From NCBI GenBank assembly GCA_947379755.1, contig CANCOC010000017.1, forward strand, positions 1-47,348: a DNA stretch of 47,348 bases, written 5' to 3'. The translations under genes were made by a program, and so were the position numbers. The notes under the pieces are model-generated. The model was not told the DNA's origin, searched no databases, and saw nothing but the letters and a program-made list of their open reading frames with translations. The stretch comes from Alcaligenaceae bacterium. GTDB lineage: Bacteria; Pseudomonadota; Gammaproteobacteria; Burkholderiales; Burkholderiaceae_B. Shown here piece by piece: positions 15,637 to 23,863 of this stretch; within the stretch, counting starts at the first letter, position 1, and the number at the start of each line of letters is the position of its first letter.

Positions 15637-15684
15637 CACCCGATCTGCCATTTAGAGCAGCAGGGTGCCCTGAGGAGACAAAAA

Positions 15685-16710
15685 ATGACAGATCAGACAT
15701 TCGTTTCCAGGCCATCGGTGCGTACCATACGCGCGCAACGCCGACGCCTGCTCATCGGAGCGGCCTCGATCGCGGGAACGGCTGCATTGCCGTTGAGCAA
15801 CGCCATCGCTCAAAGCTATCCTAACCGGCCGATTACCTTTATTTGCCCCTGGCCAGCGGGTGGCACTTCGGATGCAACCATGCGGGTGCTTGCCCAAGTA
15901 GCGTCTCGCACGCTCGGTCAGACGGTTGTATTAGAGAATCGCGCAGGGGCAGCGGGAATGATCGGTGCAAAAGCCCTCGCAAGCGCCAAACCTGATGGAT
16001 ACACCATTGGTCAGCTCGCGCTGTCAGTCACGCGTTTTTCCCAGCTTGGTACCGTACATATTGATCCTCTGAAAGACTATACGTTTTTAGGGATGGCCTC
16101 GGCTCAGACTTTTGGCGTCGTGGTACAGCCTGATTCGCCCTTTAAATCCATACAGGAACTGGTTGACTACGCACGCGCACACCCGGATAAATTGACGTAT
16201 TCGACATCAGGAGTTGCTGGTCAGACGCATATCGGAATGGAAGAGTTTGCAATGGCAGCGGGAATCAAGCTGCGGCATGTGCCATACAAGGGTGGGGCGC
16301 CTGCGCTGCAGGGACTGTTGGGCGGGCAGGTTGACATGATGGCCGACTCCAGCTCCTGGGCATCACTGGTGGAGGCTGGCAAGCTGCGGTTACTCGTGAC
16401 GTGGGGAGCAGAGCGACTGGCACGTTTCAAGGAAGTACCAACACTGAAAGAACTTGGCTACGGGGTAATTAATGATGCACCCAATGGCGTCGCAGCGCCT
16501 GCAGGGCTAGATCCAGCCATTGCACAAAAACTGGCGAAGGCGGTCGAAATGGCTGTCAGGAGCGAGGAATTCAAGCTTGCTTGTGACAAAATTGATGCGC
16601 CAGTCATTTATCTGGATCCAGTCCAGTATCGACGATACGTTGAGGCAAATTACAAGAAAGAAACAGATTTGATTGAGCGGCTTGAACTGAAAAAAATGCT
16701 GGAAAACTAA
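15685..16710 (+). CDS. Bug/TctC-family periplasmic substrate-binding protein with a Tat-like signal
   Basis: 341 residues. The leader carries QRRRLLIGAASIAGTAA, which resembles a twin-arginine signal, with likely cleavage at AIAQ. The mature start YPNRPITFICPWPAGGTSDATMR and later HVPYKGGAPALQGLLGGQVD are Bug-family motifs. GAGGAG lies seven bases before the ATG. Placed between a tartrate-dehydrogenase-like enzyme and an HpaI-type aldolase, it probably binds the hydroxy acid that feeds this route. No membrane components of a tripartite transporter are in the window. Confidence 0.92.
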   Translation: MTDQTFVSRPSVRTIRAQRRRLLIGAASIAGTAALPLSNAIAQSYPNRPITFICPWPAGGTSDATMRVLAQVASRTLGQTVVLENRAGAAGMIGAKALASAKPDGYTIGQLALSVTRFSQLGTVHIDPLKDYTFLGMASAQTFGVVVQPDSPFKSIQELVDYARAHPDKLTYSTSGVAGQTHIGMEEFAMAAGIKLRHVPYKGGAPALQGLLGGQVDMMADSSSWASLVEAGKLRLLVTWGAERLARFKEVPTLKELGYGVINDAPNGVAAPAGLDPAIAQKLAKAVEMAVRSEEFKLACDKIDAPVIYLDPVQYRRYVEANYKKETDLIERLELKKMLEN

Positions 16711-16761
16711 TCAACATCTGATGTGAAAGAAACCTAATTTTAATTTGATAACGGGATGATC

Positions 16762-17526
16762 ATGGCAGACTACACGAATCGTTTTAAACAATCACTCAAA
16801 GCAGGGCACCCGAATATCGGCCTCTGGATTTCAATTCCTGATGCCTTCACGACCGAACTCTGTGCCACAGCAGAGTTTGACTGGATGCTGCTCGATGGCG
16901 AGCACACACCCAGCGATGCACGTATGGTCTTGTCCCAGTTACAGGCATGCGCGGCTTACAACACACAGGCTGTTGCCAGACCTGCAATTGGTGACACACA
17001 CGTGATTAAGCAACTGCTTGACGTAGGTGTGCAAAGCTTGCTGATTCCAATGGTGGATACCGCCGAACAGGCGCGCGAACTGGTTCGCGCCGTGCGTTAT
17101 CCACCACAGGGCATTCGCGGCGTCGGCTTTGGTGCTGCACGTGTTTCGCGCTGGGGTGCCCGCAAGGATTACGCACAGGGTGCCAATGATGAAGTTTGCC
17201 TGTTAGTCCAGGTAGAAACATCGACAGGGCTGTCTAATCTAGAAGAAATTTGCCAGGTTGAAGGCGTGGATGGGGTTTTTCTTGGACCTTCGGATATTTC
17301 TGCTGCCTTGGGCTTTTTGGGTAGCCCGGGCCATCCCGAAGTTGTGGCGGTCATAGAGCGCTGTATCGCGACCATCATCAAACACGGCAAGGCCGCTGGC
17401 ATTCTAACTCCCGACCGTGCACTTGCCAGACGTTATCTGGAGCTTGGCTGCACCTTTGTAGCCGTGGGTGCAGATGCAGGTGTGCTGGCCAATGGCGTGC
17501 GCGAGCTCAGGGCTGCCTTCAAGTAA
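16762..17526 (+). CDS. HpcH/HpaI-family class II aldolase
   Basis: 254 residues from the ATG at 16762; the in-frame ATG at 16756 touches the likely ribosome site GGGA, so the second is preferred. Motifs: FDWMLLDGEHTPSD (catalytic His), the Arg-containing VARPAIGD, a metal-binding Glu in LLVQVETSTGLSN and Asp in VDGVFLGPSDIS. The family cleaves 2-keto-4-hydroxy acids to pyruvate plus an aldehyde. It closes the ttuC-Bug-aldolase operon and would finish breakdown of a hydroxy or sugar acid; the exact substrate is not readable. Confidence 0.9.
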   Translation: MADYTNRFKQSLKAGHPNIGLWISIPDAFTTELCATAEFDWMLLDGEHTPSDARMVLSQLQACAAYNTQAVARPAIGDTHVIKQLLDVGVQSLLIPMVDTAEQARELVRAVRYPPQGIRGVGFGAARVSRWGARKDYAQGANDEVCLLVQVETSTGLSNLEEICQVEGVDGVFLGPSDISAALGFLGSPGHPEVVAVIERCIATIIKHGKAAGILTPDRALARRYLELGCTFVAVGADAGVLANGVRELRAAFK

Positions 17527-17545
17527 CAATACGAATCTATGCCGT

Positions 17546-17571
17546 ACCCGGTTCCCAGTGGAGCCGGGTAT
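17546..17571. terminator. Hairpin after the aldolase gene
   Basis: TACCCGGTTCC pairs with GGAGCCGGGTA (11 pairs including one G-T), loop CAGT, 20 bases after the aldolase stop. There is no T run, so it may be a weak terminator or an mRNA-end stabiliser. Confidence 0.55.
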
Positions 17572-17636
17572 CACGGTTCAGATCAGATTTCAGAGAGAGT
17601 GATTTGTAAAAACGCATCATTACATTCAGAAACATT

Positions 17637-17664
17637 ACTTTACATAATATACATTATGCGTATT
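17637..17664 (-). other. dif: dif site for XerC/XerD chromosome dimer resolution
   Basis: The 28-base segment matches E. coli dif in reverse orientation. The 19-base core ACATAATATACATTATGCG on the plus strand is identical to the E. coli site. Read on the minus strand, the XerC arm is AATACGCATAA, the six-base centre TGTATA and the XerD arm TTATGTAAAGT. It lies between two convergent genes. dif marks the replication terminus, where FtsK translocation ends and XerCD acts. Octamers of KOPS type on both sides point toward it. Confidence 0.92.
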
Positions 17665-17704
17665 ATACGAATAGACAAAAGTCAGTCATCCTGATTGCAT
17701 TCGC

Positions 17705-19060
17705 TCAGACTTCCAGCACCTGGCCAAGTAACGGCGCCATGACGGGCCATCCCAATTCATGATCAATTCTTTGCCGCAACATATCTGCCGCAGCCGGTTC
17801 GCCATGATTCAGATAAACAACCTGTGGTGCTTGCGGTGCAGTTTTGAGCCAGTCCATAATTTGTTGTGCGTCGGCGTGGGCAGACATACCTTCGAGCTGC
17901 GCAACTTCGGCATTGATTTCAACTTCTTCACCATAAATACGTATAGTTTTTTCCCTGGCGAGGATGCGTGCGCCACGCGTACCACCCGCCTGGTATCCAG
18001 CAAAAAGAATCGTATTGCGGTGATCTGGAGCGAGCGTTTTCAAATGATGCAATACGCGTCCGCCCGTGGCCATTCCGCTTGCAGAGATAATGATGGATGG
18101 ATAGCGAATGGAATCGAGCGCGATGGAGTCTTCCATTGTCCGTACCATTTTGGCAACTGTCCCCATTCCCGCACAATCCTGTTTGTCCAGGCGATGCTCA
18201 GCGCAGTGCCGCTGATAAATTTCGGTCATATTGATGGCCATCGGACTATTCAAAAAAACAGGTAAATCAGGGATCGCCTGTTTCTTTTTCATGCGATAGA
18301 TTGCCAAAAGTAGCTCTTGCGCACGACCTACAGCAAATGCAGGTACCACAACGATGCCTCCGCGCGCGGCAGTTCGATTAATGATTTCCGCAAACTTGAT
18401 ATCGGGGTCTGTGCTGGGGTGATTCCGATCCCCGTAGGTTGATTCGACCACCAGACAGTCTGCGTGCTCAATCGCAGCAGGAGGCAACATAATTTTGTCA
18501 TCTGGACGGCCGATATCACCCGAGAAAAGCGTTGTCTTGCCCCCTGCCGTAATTTCAGCTGAGCTTGCACCAAGAATATGACCTGCCGGACGAAGTTTGA
18601 CCGTCATACCCTCGGCAACTGTTAACAAATGATCAAAGGCAAGCGGTTTAAATAGACGCAATGTTTTTCTGGCGTCATCAATCGTATAAAGAGGTAATGC
18701 AGGCGTATGTCTGGAAGTTTTGTGTTTATTGGCGTAATTAGCCTCTTCTTCCTGCAAGTGTGCGCTATCTAGCAGCATCACCTCACACAAATCAATAGTA
18801 GAAGCCGAAGCATAAATCGGACCGCGAAACCCTTGCTTCATCAACAACGGCAGGGCTCCCGAGTGATCGAGATGTGCATGCGTCAGGATGACTGCATCCA
18901 GCGTTGACGGGTTAAAAGGAAATTGAATCCAGTTGAGCAGTCGCAGATTCTTATAGCCTTGAAAGAGGCCGCAATCGACTAAAACCGTTGAATTTTTATG
19001 GGAGACAAGTGTTTTTGAACCCGTCACGCACCCTGCCGCACCCAAAAATGTTAATTTCAT
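17705..19060 (-). CDS. Metallo-beta-lactamase/beta-CASP RNA-processing nuclease
   Basis: 451 residues from the ATG at 19060; GAGGGG eight bases upstream supports it over the in-frame GTG at 19069. The MBL metal motif is THAHLDHSG, with further ligands in FSGDIGRPDD. The beta-CASP part has ESTYGDRNHP, PAFAVGRAQELL and SASGMATGGRVLHHL, and the C-terminal RMMBL-type end has GMSAHADAQQ and LNHGEP. This is the bacterial CPSF-73/YSH1-like group, probably a cytoplasmic endo/exoribonuclease. It stands alone, converging on dif. Confidence 0.92.
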   Translation of the reverse strand: MKLTFLGAAGCVTGSKTLVSHKNSTVLVDCGLFQGYKNLRLLNWIQFPFNPSTLDAVILTHAHLDHSGALPLLMKQGFRGPIYASASTIDLCEVMLLDSAHLQEEEANYANKHKTSRHTPALPLYTIDDARKTLRLFKPLAFDHLLTVAEGMTVKLRPAGHILGASSAEITAGGKTTLFSGDIGRPDDKIMLPPAAIEHADCLVVESTYGDRNHPSTDPDIKFAEIINRTAARGGIVVVPAFAVGRAQELLLAIYRMKKKQAIPDLPVFLNSPMAINMTEIYQRHCAEHRLDKQDCAGMGTVAKMVRTMEDSIALDSIRYPSIIISASGMATGGRVLHHLKTLAPDHRNTILFAGYQAGGTRGARILAREKTIRIYGEEVEINAEVAQLEGMSAHADAQQIMDWLKTAPQAPQVVYLNHGEPAAADMLRQRIDHELGWPVMAPLLGQVLEV

Positions 19061-19248
19061 GATGAGCACCCCTCTTCTTTTTTTACCCTTTGCCTACATC
19101 GATCATATGCTGTTCAAGAAATACTGCAAGTGTTTCGGTCATCCTGCAACCAGACGTATACCGTCAGGCAGACTGGGGCCGTTCACTGCGTCTTACACCT
19201 GACGGGTCTGTTAGCATTTGGTATGCACTTTGAAACAGGTCAAAAAAA

Positions 19249-19653
19249 ATGAATCGTACCGATGACGCAGGCAAACTGGTTTTAAGACTTTCACTAGGCA
19301 TCATGTTGCTGATGCACGGCCTCTACAAACTGATCAATGGCTTTGATGGGATCACCGCGATCGTGACAGCGAATAACTGGCCGCACTGGATTGCATATGG
19401 AGTACTGATTGGTGAGATTCTTGCACCGGCACTGATCGTGATCGGCATTCTGACCCGACTCGGTGCCGCAGTCATTGCAATCAACATGGCAATTGCAGTC
19501 TATCTCGCACATTTCCATCAGTTGATGCAGGTCAGCAAGAGCGGTGGCTGGATGCTGGAGCTACAAGGCATGTTTTTCTTTGCTGCAATCGCCATTGCAC
19601 TCCTAGGTGCTGGCAAATATAGCCTTGCAGGTGTTCGTGGGCGTTTGAACTAG
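19249..19653 (+). CDS. DoxX-family inner-membrane protein
   Basis: 134 residues with four hydrophobic segments (about 10-25, 48-66, 72-90 and 105-122) and the family start LVLRLSLGIMLLMHGLYKL. DoxX proteins are small membrane proteins tied to redox and thiol stress in some bacteria; a precise function is unknown. AGGTC lies seven bases before the ATG. It diverges from the nuclease gene and converges with the next gene across a hairpin. Confidence 0.88.
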   Translation: MNRTDDAGKLVLRLSLGIMLLMHGLYKLINGFDGITAIVTANNWPHWIAYGVLIGEILAPALIVIGILTRLGAAVIAINMAIAVYLAHFHQLMQVSKSGGWMLELQGMFFFAAIAIALLGAGKYSLAGVRGRLN

Positions 19654-19676
19654 CCACGCAGGTTGTTCTGCGTGGC
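19653..19676. terminator. Bidirectional hairpin between doxX-like and hypothetical gene
   Basis: GCCACGCAG (19653-19661) pairs with CTGCGTGGC (19668-19676), nine perfect pairs with loop GTTGTT. It begins at the last base of the DoxX stop codon. There is no T run on either side. Confidence 0.55.
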
Positions 19677-19688
19677 AACATCAGCACC

Positions 19689-20063
19689 TCAGTTGAGGAT
19701 ACCGAATCTTGTCTTGATGAGAGACATTTCTTTTTCCATCTCGCTTTTTGCCTGTGCGATGCAAGCAGGCTGGGCCTCGACAAGTTCAAGTTTGCATTGG
19801 TCTAGTGCGATCTGATAAGCCGCCATCGTTTCTTTTTTGGCAGTAGAAAATTGCTCATCCAGCGTCAGGTCTTCTTTAGTCCAGCGCTCAGGATCAGGCT
19901 CTTGCTGAGGGACCGACGAACGCTCCGCATTAAGCACTGCGCTTGTTGGAGGCGGTGCCAATGGCACAGGGATCAATAGTCTTTGCTGTGCCTGGCTGGG
20001 ACACGCGCCGATTGCCCCAGCAATCAGCAGGAATAAACGCAGATACTTCAATGCTTGTTTCAA
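19689..20063 (-). CDS. Secreted hypothetical protein
   Basis: About 124 residues. The start is uncertain: AGGTG is well placed for a TTG at 20063 and too close for the GTG at 20069. A signal peptide (YLRLFLLIAGAIGACPSQAQ) is followed by a Pro-rich linker (LLIPVPLAPPP) and a helical acidic region ending in MSLIKTRFGILN. Two Cys (in DQCKLEL and QPACIAQ) could form a disulfide in the periplasm. The family is not recognised. It converges with the DoxX gene and diverges from the peroxiredoxin gene. Confidence 0.65.
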   Translation of the reverse strand: MKQALKYLRLFLLIAGAIGACPSQAQQRLLIPVPLAPPPTSAVLNAERSSVPQQEPDPERWTKEDLTLDEQFSTAKKETMAAYQIALDQCKLELVEAQPACIAQAKSEMEKEMSLIKTRFGILN

Positions 20064-20148
20064 GATCACACCTATCAGTCGGAAATATTGCTACTCTCGT
20101 ATTTTAGAGTCCACTTTACGCCTTTTGTAACACTTCAAAGGATTTCAT

Positions 20149-20697
20149 ATGAACAACTTGACTATTTCCCGTTGGATCATCGCCTGTTCCTGCTTATTGT
20201 TAAGTGGTCTCGCAATGGCTGAATTAAAAGCAGGTGCAACGGCTCCTGAGTTCTCAGCGCCTGCTGCGCTGGCGGGCAAGGTATATACCTTTTCGCTAGA
20301 TGCCGCGCTCAAAAAAGGACCTGTGGTTGTCTATTTTTACCCTAAAGCCTTCACGACCGGATGCACCATAGAAGCAAAATTATTCGCTGACGCAACAGAT
20401 CAGTTTGCAGCACTCAATGCAACCGTCATCGGGATCTCTGGTGACGATATAGAGACCCTCCAGAAGTTTTCTACAGGACCTTGTGGCGGCAAGTTTGCTG
20501 TCGCCGGCGACCTCGACCGTCACATCATGAAAGACTATGACGCTGCCCTCACCCTGTTACCAAGCATGGCCGATCGAATTTCTTACGTCGTGACACCAGA
20601 CAAAAAGATCTTGTATGTCTACAACAGCATGAGTCCGGATCTGCATGTAAACAATACCCTGCAAGCCCTAAAAACGTGGCAAGCCAAAAACAAATAG
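20149..20697 (+). CDS. Periplasmic AhpC/TSA-type peroxiredoxin (PrxQ/BCP-like)
   Basis: 182 residues. A signal peptide (WIIACSCLLLSGLAMA) is followed by a peroxiredoxin fold: GATAPEFSAPA, then YFYPKAFTTGCTIEA with the peroxidatic Cys and its Thr. A second Cys in GPCGGKFAV could be the resolving residue. It reduces peroxides in the periplasm. AAAGGA lies six bases before the ATG. It begins a run with photolyase and glutathione peroxidase spaced 11 and 7 bases apart, so these are probably co-transcribed as an oxidative and light damage unit. Confidence 0.92.
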   Translation: MNNLTISRWIIACSCLLLSGLAMAELKAGATAPEFSAPAALAGKVYTFSLDAALKKGPVVVYFYPKAFTTGCTIEAKLFADATDQFAALNATVIGISGDDIETLQKFSTGPCGGKFAVAGDLDRHIMKDYDAALTLLPSMADRISYVVTPDKKILYVYNSMSPDLHVNNTLQALKTWQAKNK

Positions 20698-20708
20698 GAT
20701 AGTGCTTC

Positions 20709-22127
20709 ATGGCATCTCTTTGCTGGTTCAGAACTGATTTACGTATGACCGACCAGCCCGCACTTGCGGCAGCCAGTCAGGACGGAAATACGATCGCCCT
20801 GTTTATCGCCTCGCCCGAGCAATGGCATCTCCATGGCGATGCCCCCGTCAAAGTAGACTTCTGGATGCGTGCCCTGCATGGTTTGCACAGTGAGCTCGCA
20901 TCCTTAAACATCCCACTAAAATGGCTGGTGGTCGAGCGCTGGTCTGATGTGCCCGCAGCGCTTCTTGAATTTTGCAAGCGTCACGCTATTGATCGCGTAC
21001 ATTGCAATCGCGAACATGGTGTCAATGAACGCAAGCGCGACAGAGCGTGTTATGCCTTGCTGAATGCGCATGATATCGAGATGACTGGCCACCACGGCGG
21101 GACGCTTCTGGTACCCGGGAGCGTCAAGACAGGTTCGGATGGATACTACCGAGTCTTTACACCTTTCGCCAAAGCCTGTCGTGAGCGTTTGCGCACCGCA
21201 CCCTACTGCCTGAGCCAGCGTCCGGTTAAACAGGATATTCAAACCAACGTCCAGGCTGATATCCTCCCCGCAACAATGCCTGGCTGGTCAGCCCCCAGCC
21301 ATGACTTGCAGGCTGGCTGGCCGGCGACCTCTGCTGCAGCCCATGAACGTCTCACACATTTTGCCCACACCCGAATCTCAAGATACCAGGAGGATCGGGA
21401 TTTTCCCGCCATACCTGGCACCAGCACGTTATCTGCCTACCTGGCAGCAGGAATTATTTCTGCTGGCCAATGCCTGCATTCTGCGATGCAGGTCAACCAG
21501 GGTGAAACTGATACGGGCAACCGTGGTGTCACGACCTGGATCAATGAACTATTGTGGCGCGAGTTCTATCAGCACCTGATATTCGGCTTTCCAGCGTTAT
21601 CCATGCATCAACCCATGCGACCCGACACCAATGCAGTAGTCTGGCGGCAGTCTCCTGAGGACTTCAAAGCATGGTCAGAAGCGCGCACCGGGGTTCCAAT
21701 TGTAGATGCTGCGATGCGTCAGCTTGTCACGACAGGCTGGATGCATAATCGATTACGCATGGTTGTTGCGATGTATCTGACTAAGAACCTGCTGCTCGAC
21801 TGGCGACTGGGCGAGGCCTTTTTTATGCAGCATCTGGTCGATGGCGAGTTGGCTGCAAATAATGGCGGATGGCAGTGGAGTGCCTCAACAGGTGCGGACT
21901 CCGCACCGTACTTTCGTGTGTTTAATCCTGTGAGCCAGTCAGAAAGGTTTGACCCAAAAGGACAGTTCATCAGGCACTGGATGCCAGAACTGGCCAGCCT
22001 GAGTGATCGCGAGATTCACGACCCTTCGCCCATCCTGCGACGAAGCCTGCAATACCCCGACCATCTTGTCGATCTGAAAAGCAGCCGGCTGCGTGCAATA
22101 GAAGCATTCTCATCATTAAGGGCATAA
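20709..22127 (+). CDS. phrB: Deoxyribodipyrimidine photolyase
   Basis: 472 residues, normal length for class I CPD photolyase. The N-terminal antenna domain starts CWFRTDLRMTDQPAL. The FAD domain holds TWINELLWREFYQHL, TGVPIVDAAMRQL, TGWMHNRLRMVVAMYLTKNL and the signature LVDGELAANNGGWQWSASTG followed by ADSAPYFRVFNP. It repairs pyrimidine dimers using blue light. It is the middle gene of the peroxiredoxin-photolyase-glutathione peroxidase run; AGGA precedes the ATG by nine bases. Confidence 0.96.
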   Translation: MASLCWFRTDLRMTDQPALAAASQDGNTIALFIASPEQWHLHGDAPVKVDFWMRALHGLHSELASLNIPLKWLVVERWSDVPAALLEFCKRHAIDRVHCNREHGVNERKRDRACYALLNAHDIEMTGHHGGTLLVPGSVKTGSDGYYRVFTPFAKACRERLRTAPYCLSQRPVKQDIQTNVQADILPATMPGWSAPSHDLQAGWPATSAAAHERLTHFAHTRISRYQEDRDFPAIPGTSTLSAYLAAGIISAGQCLHSAMQVNQGETDTGNRGVTTWINELLWREFYQHLIFGFPALSMHQPMRPDTNAVVWRQSPEDFKAWSEARTGVPIVDAAMRQLVTTGWMHNRLRMVVAMYLTKNLLLDWRLGEAFFMQHLVDGELAANNGGWQWSASTGADSAPYFRVFNPVSQSERFDPKGQFIRHWMPELASLSDREIHDPSPILRRSLQYPDHLVDLKSSRLRAIEAFSSLRA

Positions 22128-22134
22128 TTACAAA

Positions 22135-22614
22135 ATGAAACTTGAAGACTTTTCTGTCAAAAAAATTGATGGGTCGATTCAGCCAATGTCTGACTTTACA
22201 GGCAAGGTCTTACTCATCGTTAACGTAGCCTCCAAATGCGGATTCACCAAACAATACGCTGGCCTGCAGTTGCTTGAGCAGGACTATGGCCCCAAAGGCC
22301 TGGTCGTGATGGGTTTCCCTTGTGACCAGTTTGGACACCAGGAGCCGGGAGATGAGGCCGAAATTCTTTCTTTCTGTCAGCTCCAGTACGATGTCACTTT
22401 TCCGATGTTTTCAAAAATTGACGTCAATGGGGATGCGACCATCCCTCTGTTTCAGTGGCTCAAATCCGAACAGCCGGGCATTCTTGGGACAGAGTCGATC
22501 AAATGGAACTTCACTAAATTCCTGGTCAACCGTGAAGGGCACGTGCTCAAGCGTTACGCCTCGACGGACACACCAGAATCCATACGTACAGACATCGAAT
22601 CTGCGCTGGGTTAA
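22135..22614 (+). CDS. Glutathione/thioredoxin peroxidase
   Basis: 159 residues, the usual length of bacterial GPx/BtuE proteins. It has NVASKCGFTKQY with the peroxidatic Cys, the Gln/Cys motif FPCDQFGHQEPG and WNFTKFLV, which supplies Trp and Asn of the catalytic tetrad. It reduces hydrogen and lipid peroxides in the cytoplasm. It follows phrB by seven bases with only a weak ribosome site (AGGG at 17 bases), which suggests coupled translation. Confidence 0.93.
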   Translation: MKLEDFSVKKIDGSIQPMSDFTGKVLLIVNVASKCGFTKQYAGLQLLEQDYGPKGLVVMGFPCDQFGHQEPGDEAEILSFCQLQYDVTFPMFSKIDVNGDATIPLFQWLKSEQPGILGTESIKWNFTKFLVNREGHVLKRYASTDTPESIRTDIESALG

Positions 22615-22731
22615 ATGGAACACATCATGATCGATCTGTATGACTGGACAACAACCAACGTCCATAAAATCGCCATCTTTCTTGAAGAGGCAGGACTGCT
22701 GGTCACATGCCAAACACTAAGGTTTAAATGA
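22615..22731 (+). pseudogene. Truncated glutathione S-transferase start (YfcG/YghU-like remnant)
   Basis: After the peroxidase stop, a short open frame reads MIDLYDWTTTNVHKIAIFL and continues EEAGLL before ending at residue 34 (counted from the ATG at 22627). This is the N-terminal signature of the YfcG/YghU group of GSTs, which normally run to about 200 residues. The frame is lost after LEEAGLLVTCQ and the stop TGA overlaps the start of the next gene. It looks like a deletion remnant, although the short frame could still couple translation to the lipoprotein gene. Confidence 0.72.
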
Positions 22732-23834
22732 TGCAGTTCAAGATGCTTTGCCTGGTATCGCTTTTATTGTGTAGTGCCTGCGCACAAAAAGAACGGGGTG
22801 GCGATATTACGCTCGCCTCACAGGTCTCAACACCCGTAACGGCGCGTGCTTCAGAGCCCTCAGCCAGCGCTTCCCTGCCATTGAATCAGGCCGCCTCGAA
22901 CGGTTCAGGTTTAAGTACCGGTTATGGTGGCAGCGTGAACATGGGGATTGCAAGCGAAGCGAATACGCAGCAAACGCGATCTGCAGATGGACGTGGGTCT
23001 GAAGCTGCTTCGATTCCTGTCGTGCCTGCCTCAGCTCCCACTGTAGAGCTGCCTCAAGGCACTGCTCAGCCGCCAACGGGGGTTGCGCCCAGCCCTGATT
23101 CTGCAGTACCAACACAACCCGGCGTGACAAACGCGTCAAACTACTCGAACTCTGTATTTGCATCAAACAGCAAGCTACCTGCCCGCATCATATCAATCGC
23201 GCGTACCCAGCCTGATTGCAAGGGTGCAGATTGTCCATCAATTAAGGTCAAGCGGCTGAGCTTTACTGGTCGTGAACGCTTCAATGCATTTCTGGATCAG
23301 ACCATGGCCTCCATGGCAGAAGTCGATGCCTCTAATATTGCTCCTTTCCGTAACCTTGCAGAATTTGCAGGCTACTTCTGGAAGGTTGCAAAACCACGCT
23401 ACGAGGTTGTACTCGAAGCAAGTATCAAACGCGGTGATGAAGATCTTGTCGTCATCCAGCTCGACAGCTATATCTTTACAGGTGGTGCACACGGCATCAG
23501 CACTTCGCAATATATCAACTGGCTGCCGACGGTTGACCGGATTCTCTCACTTGAAAGCATGCTGCTGCCGAAGATGATGCCTGCGTTCCAGGAGGTTCTT
23601 AAACGCCAACATGCAGCCTGGTTGCTCACGAACCCCCAGGCGACCCAAGATCAGGCCGCCTACGCCAAACTCTGGCCCTTTGTTCCAACAGATAACGCAG
23701 CCTTGCTCAAAGAAGGTCTCGCGATGACGTACGATCCCTACACAATCGCACCCTACTCTTTTGGCAAGCCTACGATCGTCATTCCCTACAGCGAGCTCAA
23801 AGGAATATTACGACCAGAAGTCTTGCCCAAATAA
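22728..23834 (+). CDS. Lipoprotein with a C-terminal RsiV/DUF3298-like domain
   Basis: 368 residues. The signal peptide ends in a lipobox CSAC (Cys18). A low-complexity Ser/Ala/Pro linker (about 20-145) is followed by a globular domain (about 150-368) with YEVVLEASIKRG, DSYIFTGGAHG and, near the end, YTIAPYSFGKPTIVIPYSELKGIL, the pattern of DUF3298/RsiV periplasmic domains. The role is unknown; relatives bind lysozyme or other muramidases in Gram-positives, but this cannot be assumed here. AAGG precedes the ATG, overlapping the GST remnant. Confidence 0.82.
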   Translation: MMQFKMLCLVSLLLCSACAQKERGGDITLASQVSTPVTARASEPSASASLPLNQAASNGSGLSTGYGGSVNMGIASEANTQQTRSADGRGSEAASIPVVPASAPTVELPQGTAQPPTGVAPSPDSAVPTQPGVTNASNYSNSVFASNSKLPARIISIARTQPDCKGADCPSIKVKRLSFTGRERFNAFLDQTMASMAEVDASNIAPFRNLAEFAGYFWKVAKPRYEVVLEASIKRGDEDLVVIQLDSYIFTGGAHGISTSQYINWLPTVDRILSLESMLLPKMMPAFQEVLKRQHAAWLLTNPQATQDQAAYAKLWPFVPTDNAALLKEGLAMTYDPYTIAPYSFGKPTIVIPYSELKGILRPEVLPK

Positions 23835-23863
23835 GTTAAGTCAAAGCAAGTTGAATATCTGCG

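Noticed and set aside
17643..17658. CATAAT-ATAC-ATTATG first taken as a plain palindrome or operator
   Set aside because: The match extends over both XerC and XerD arms of dif, which explains the symmetry better.
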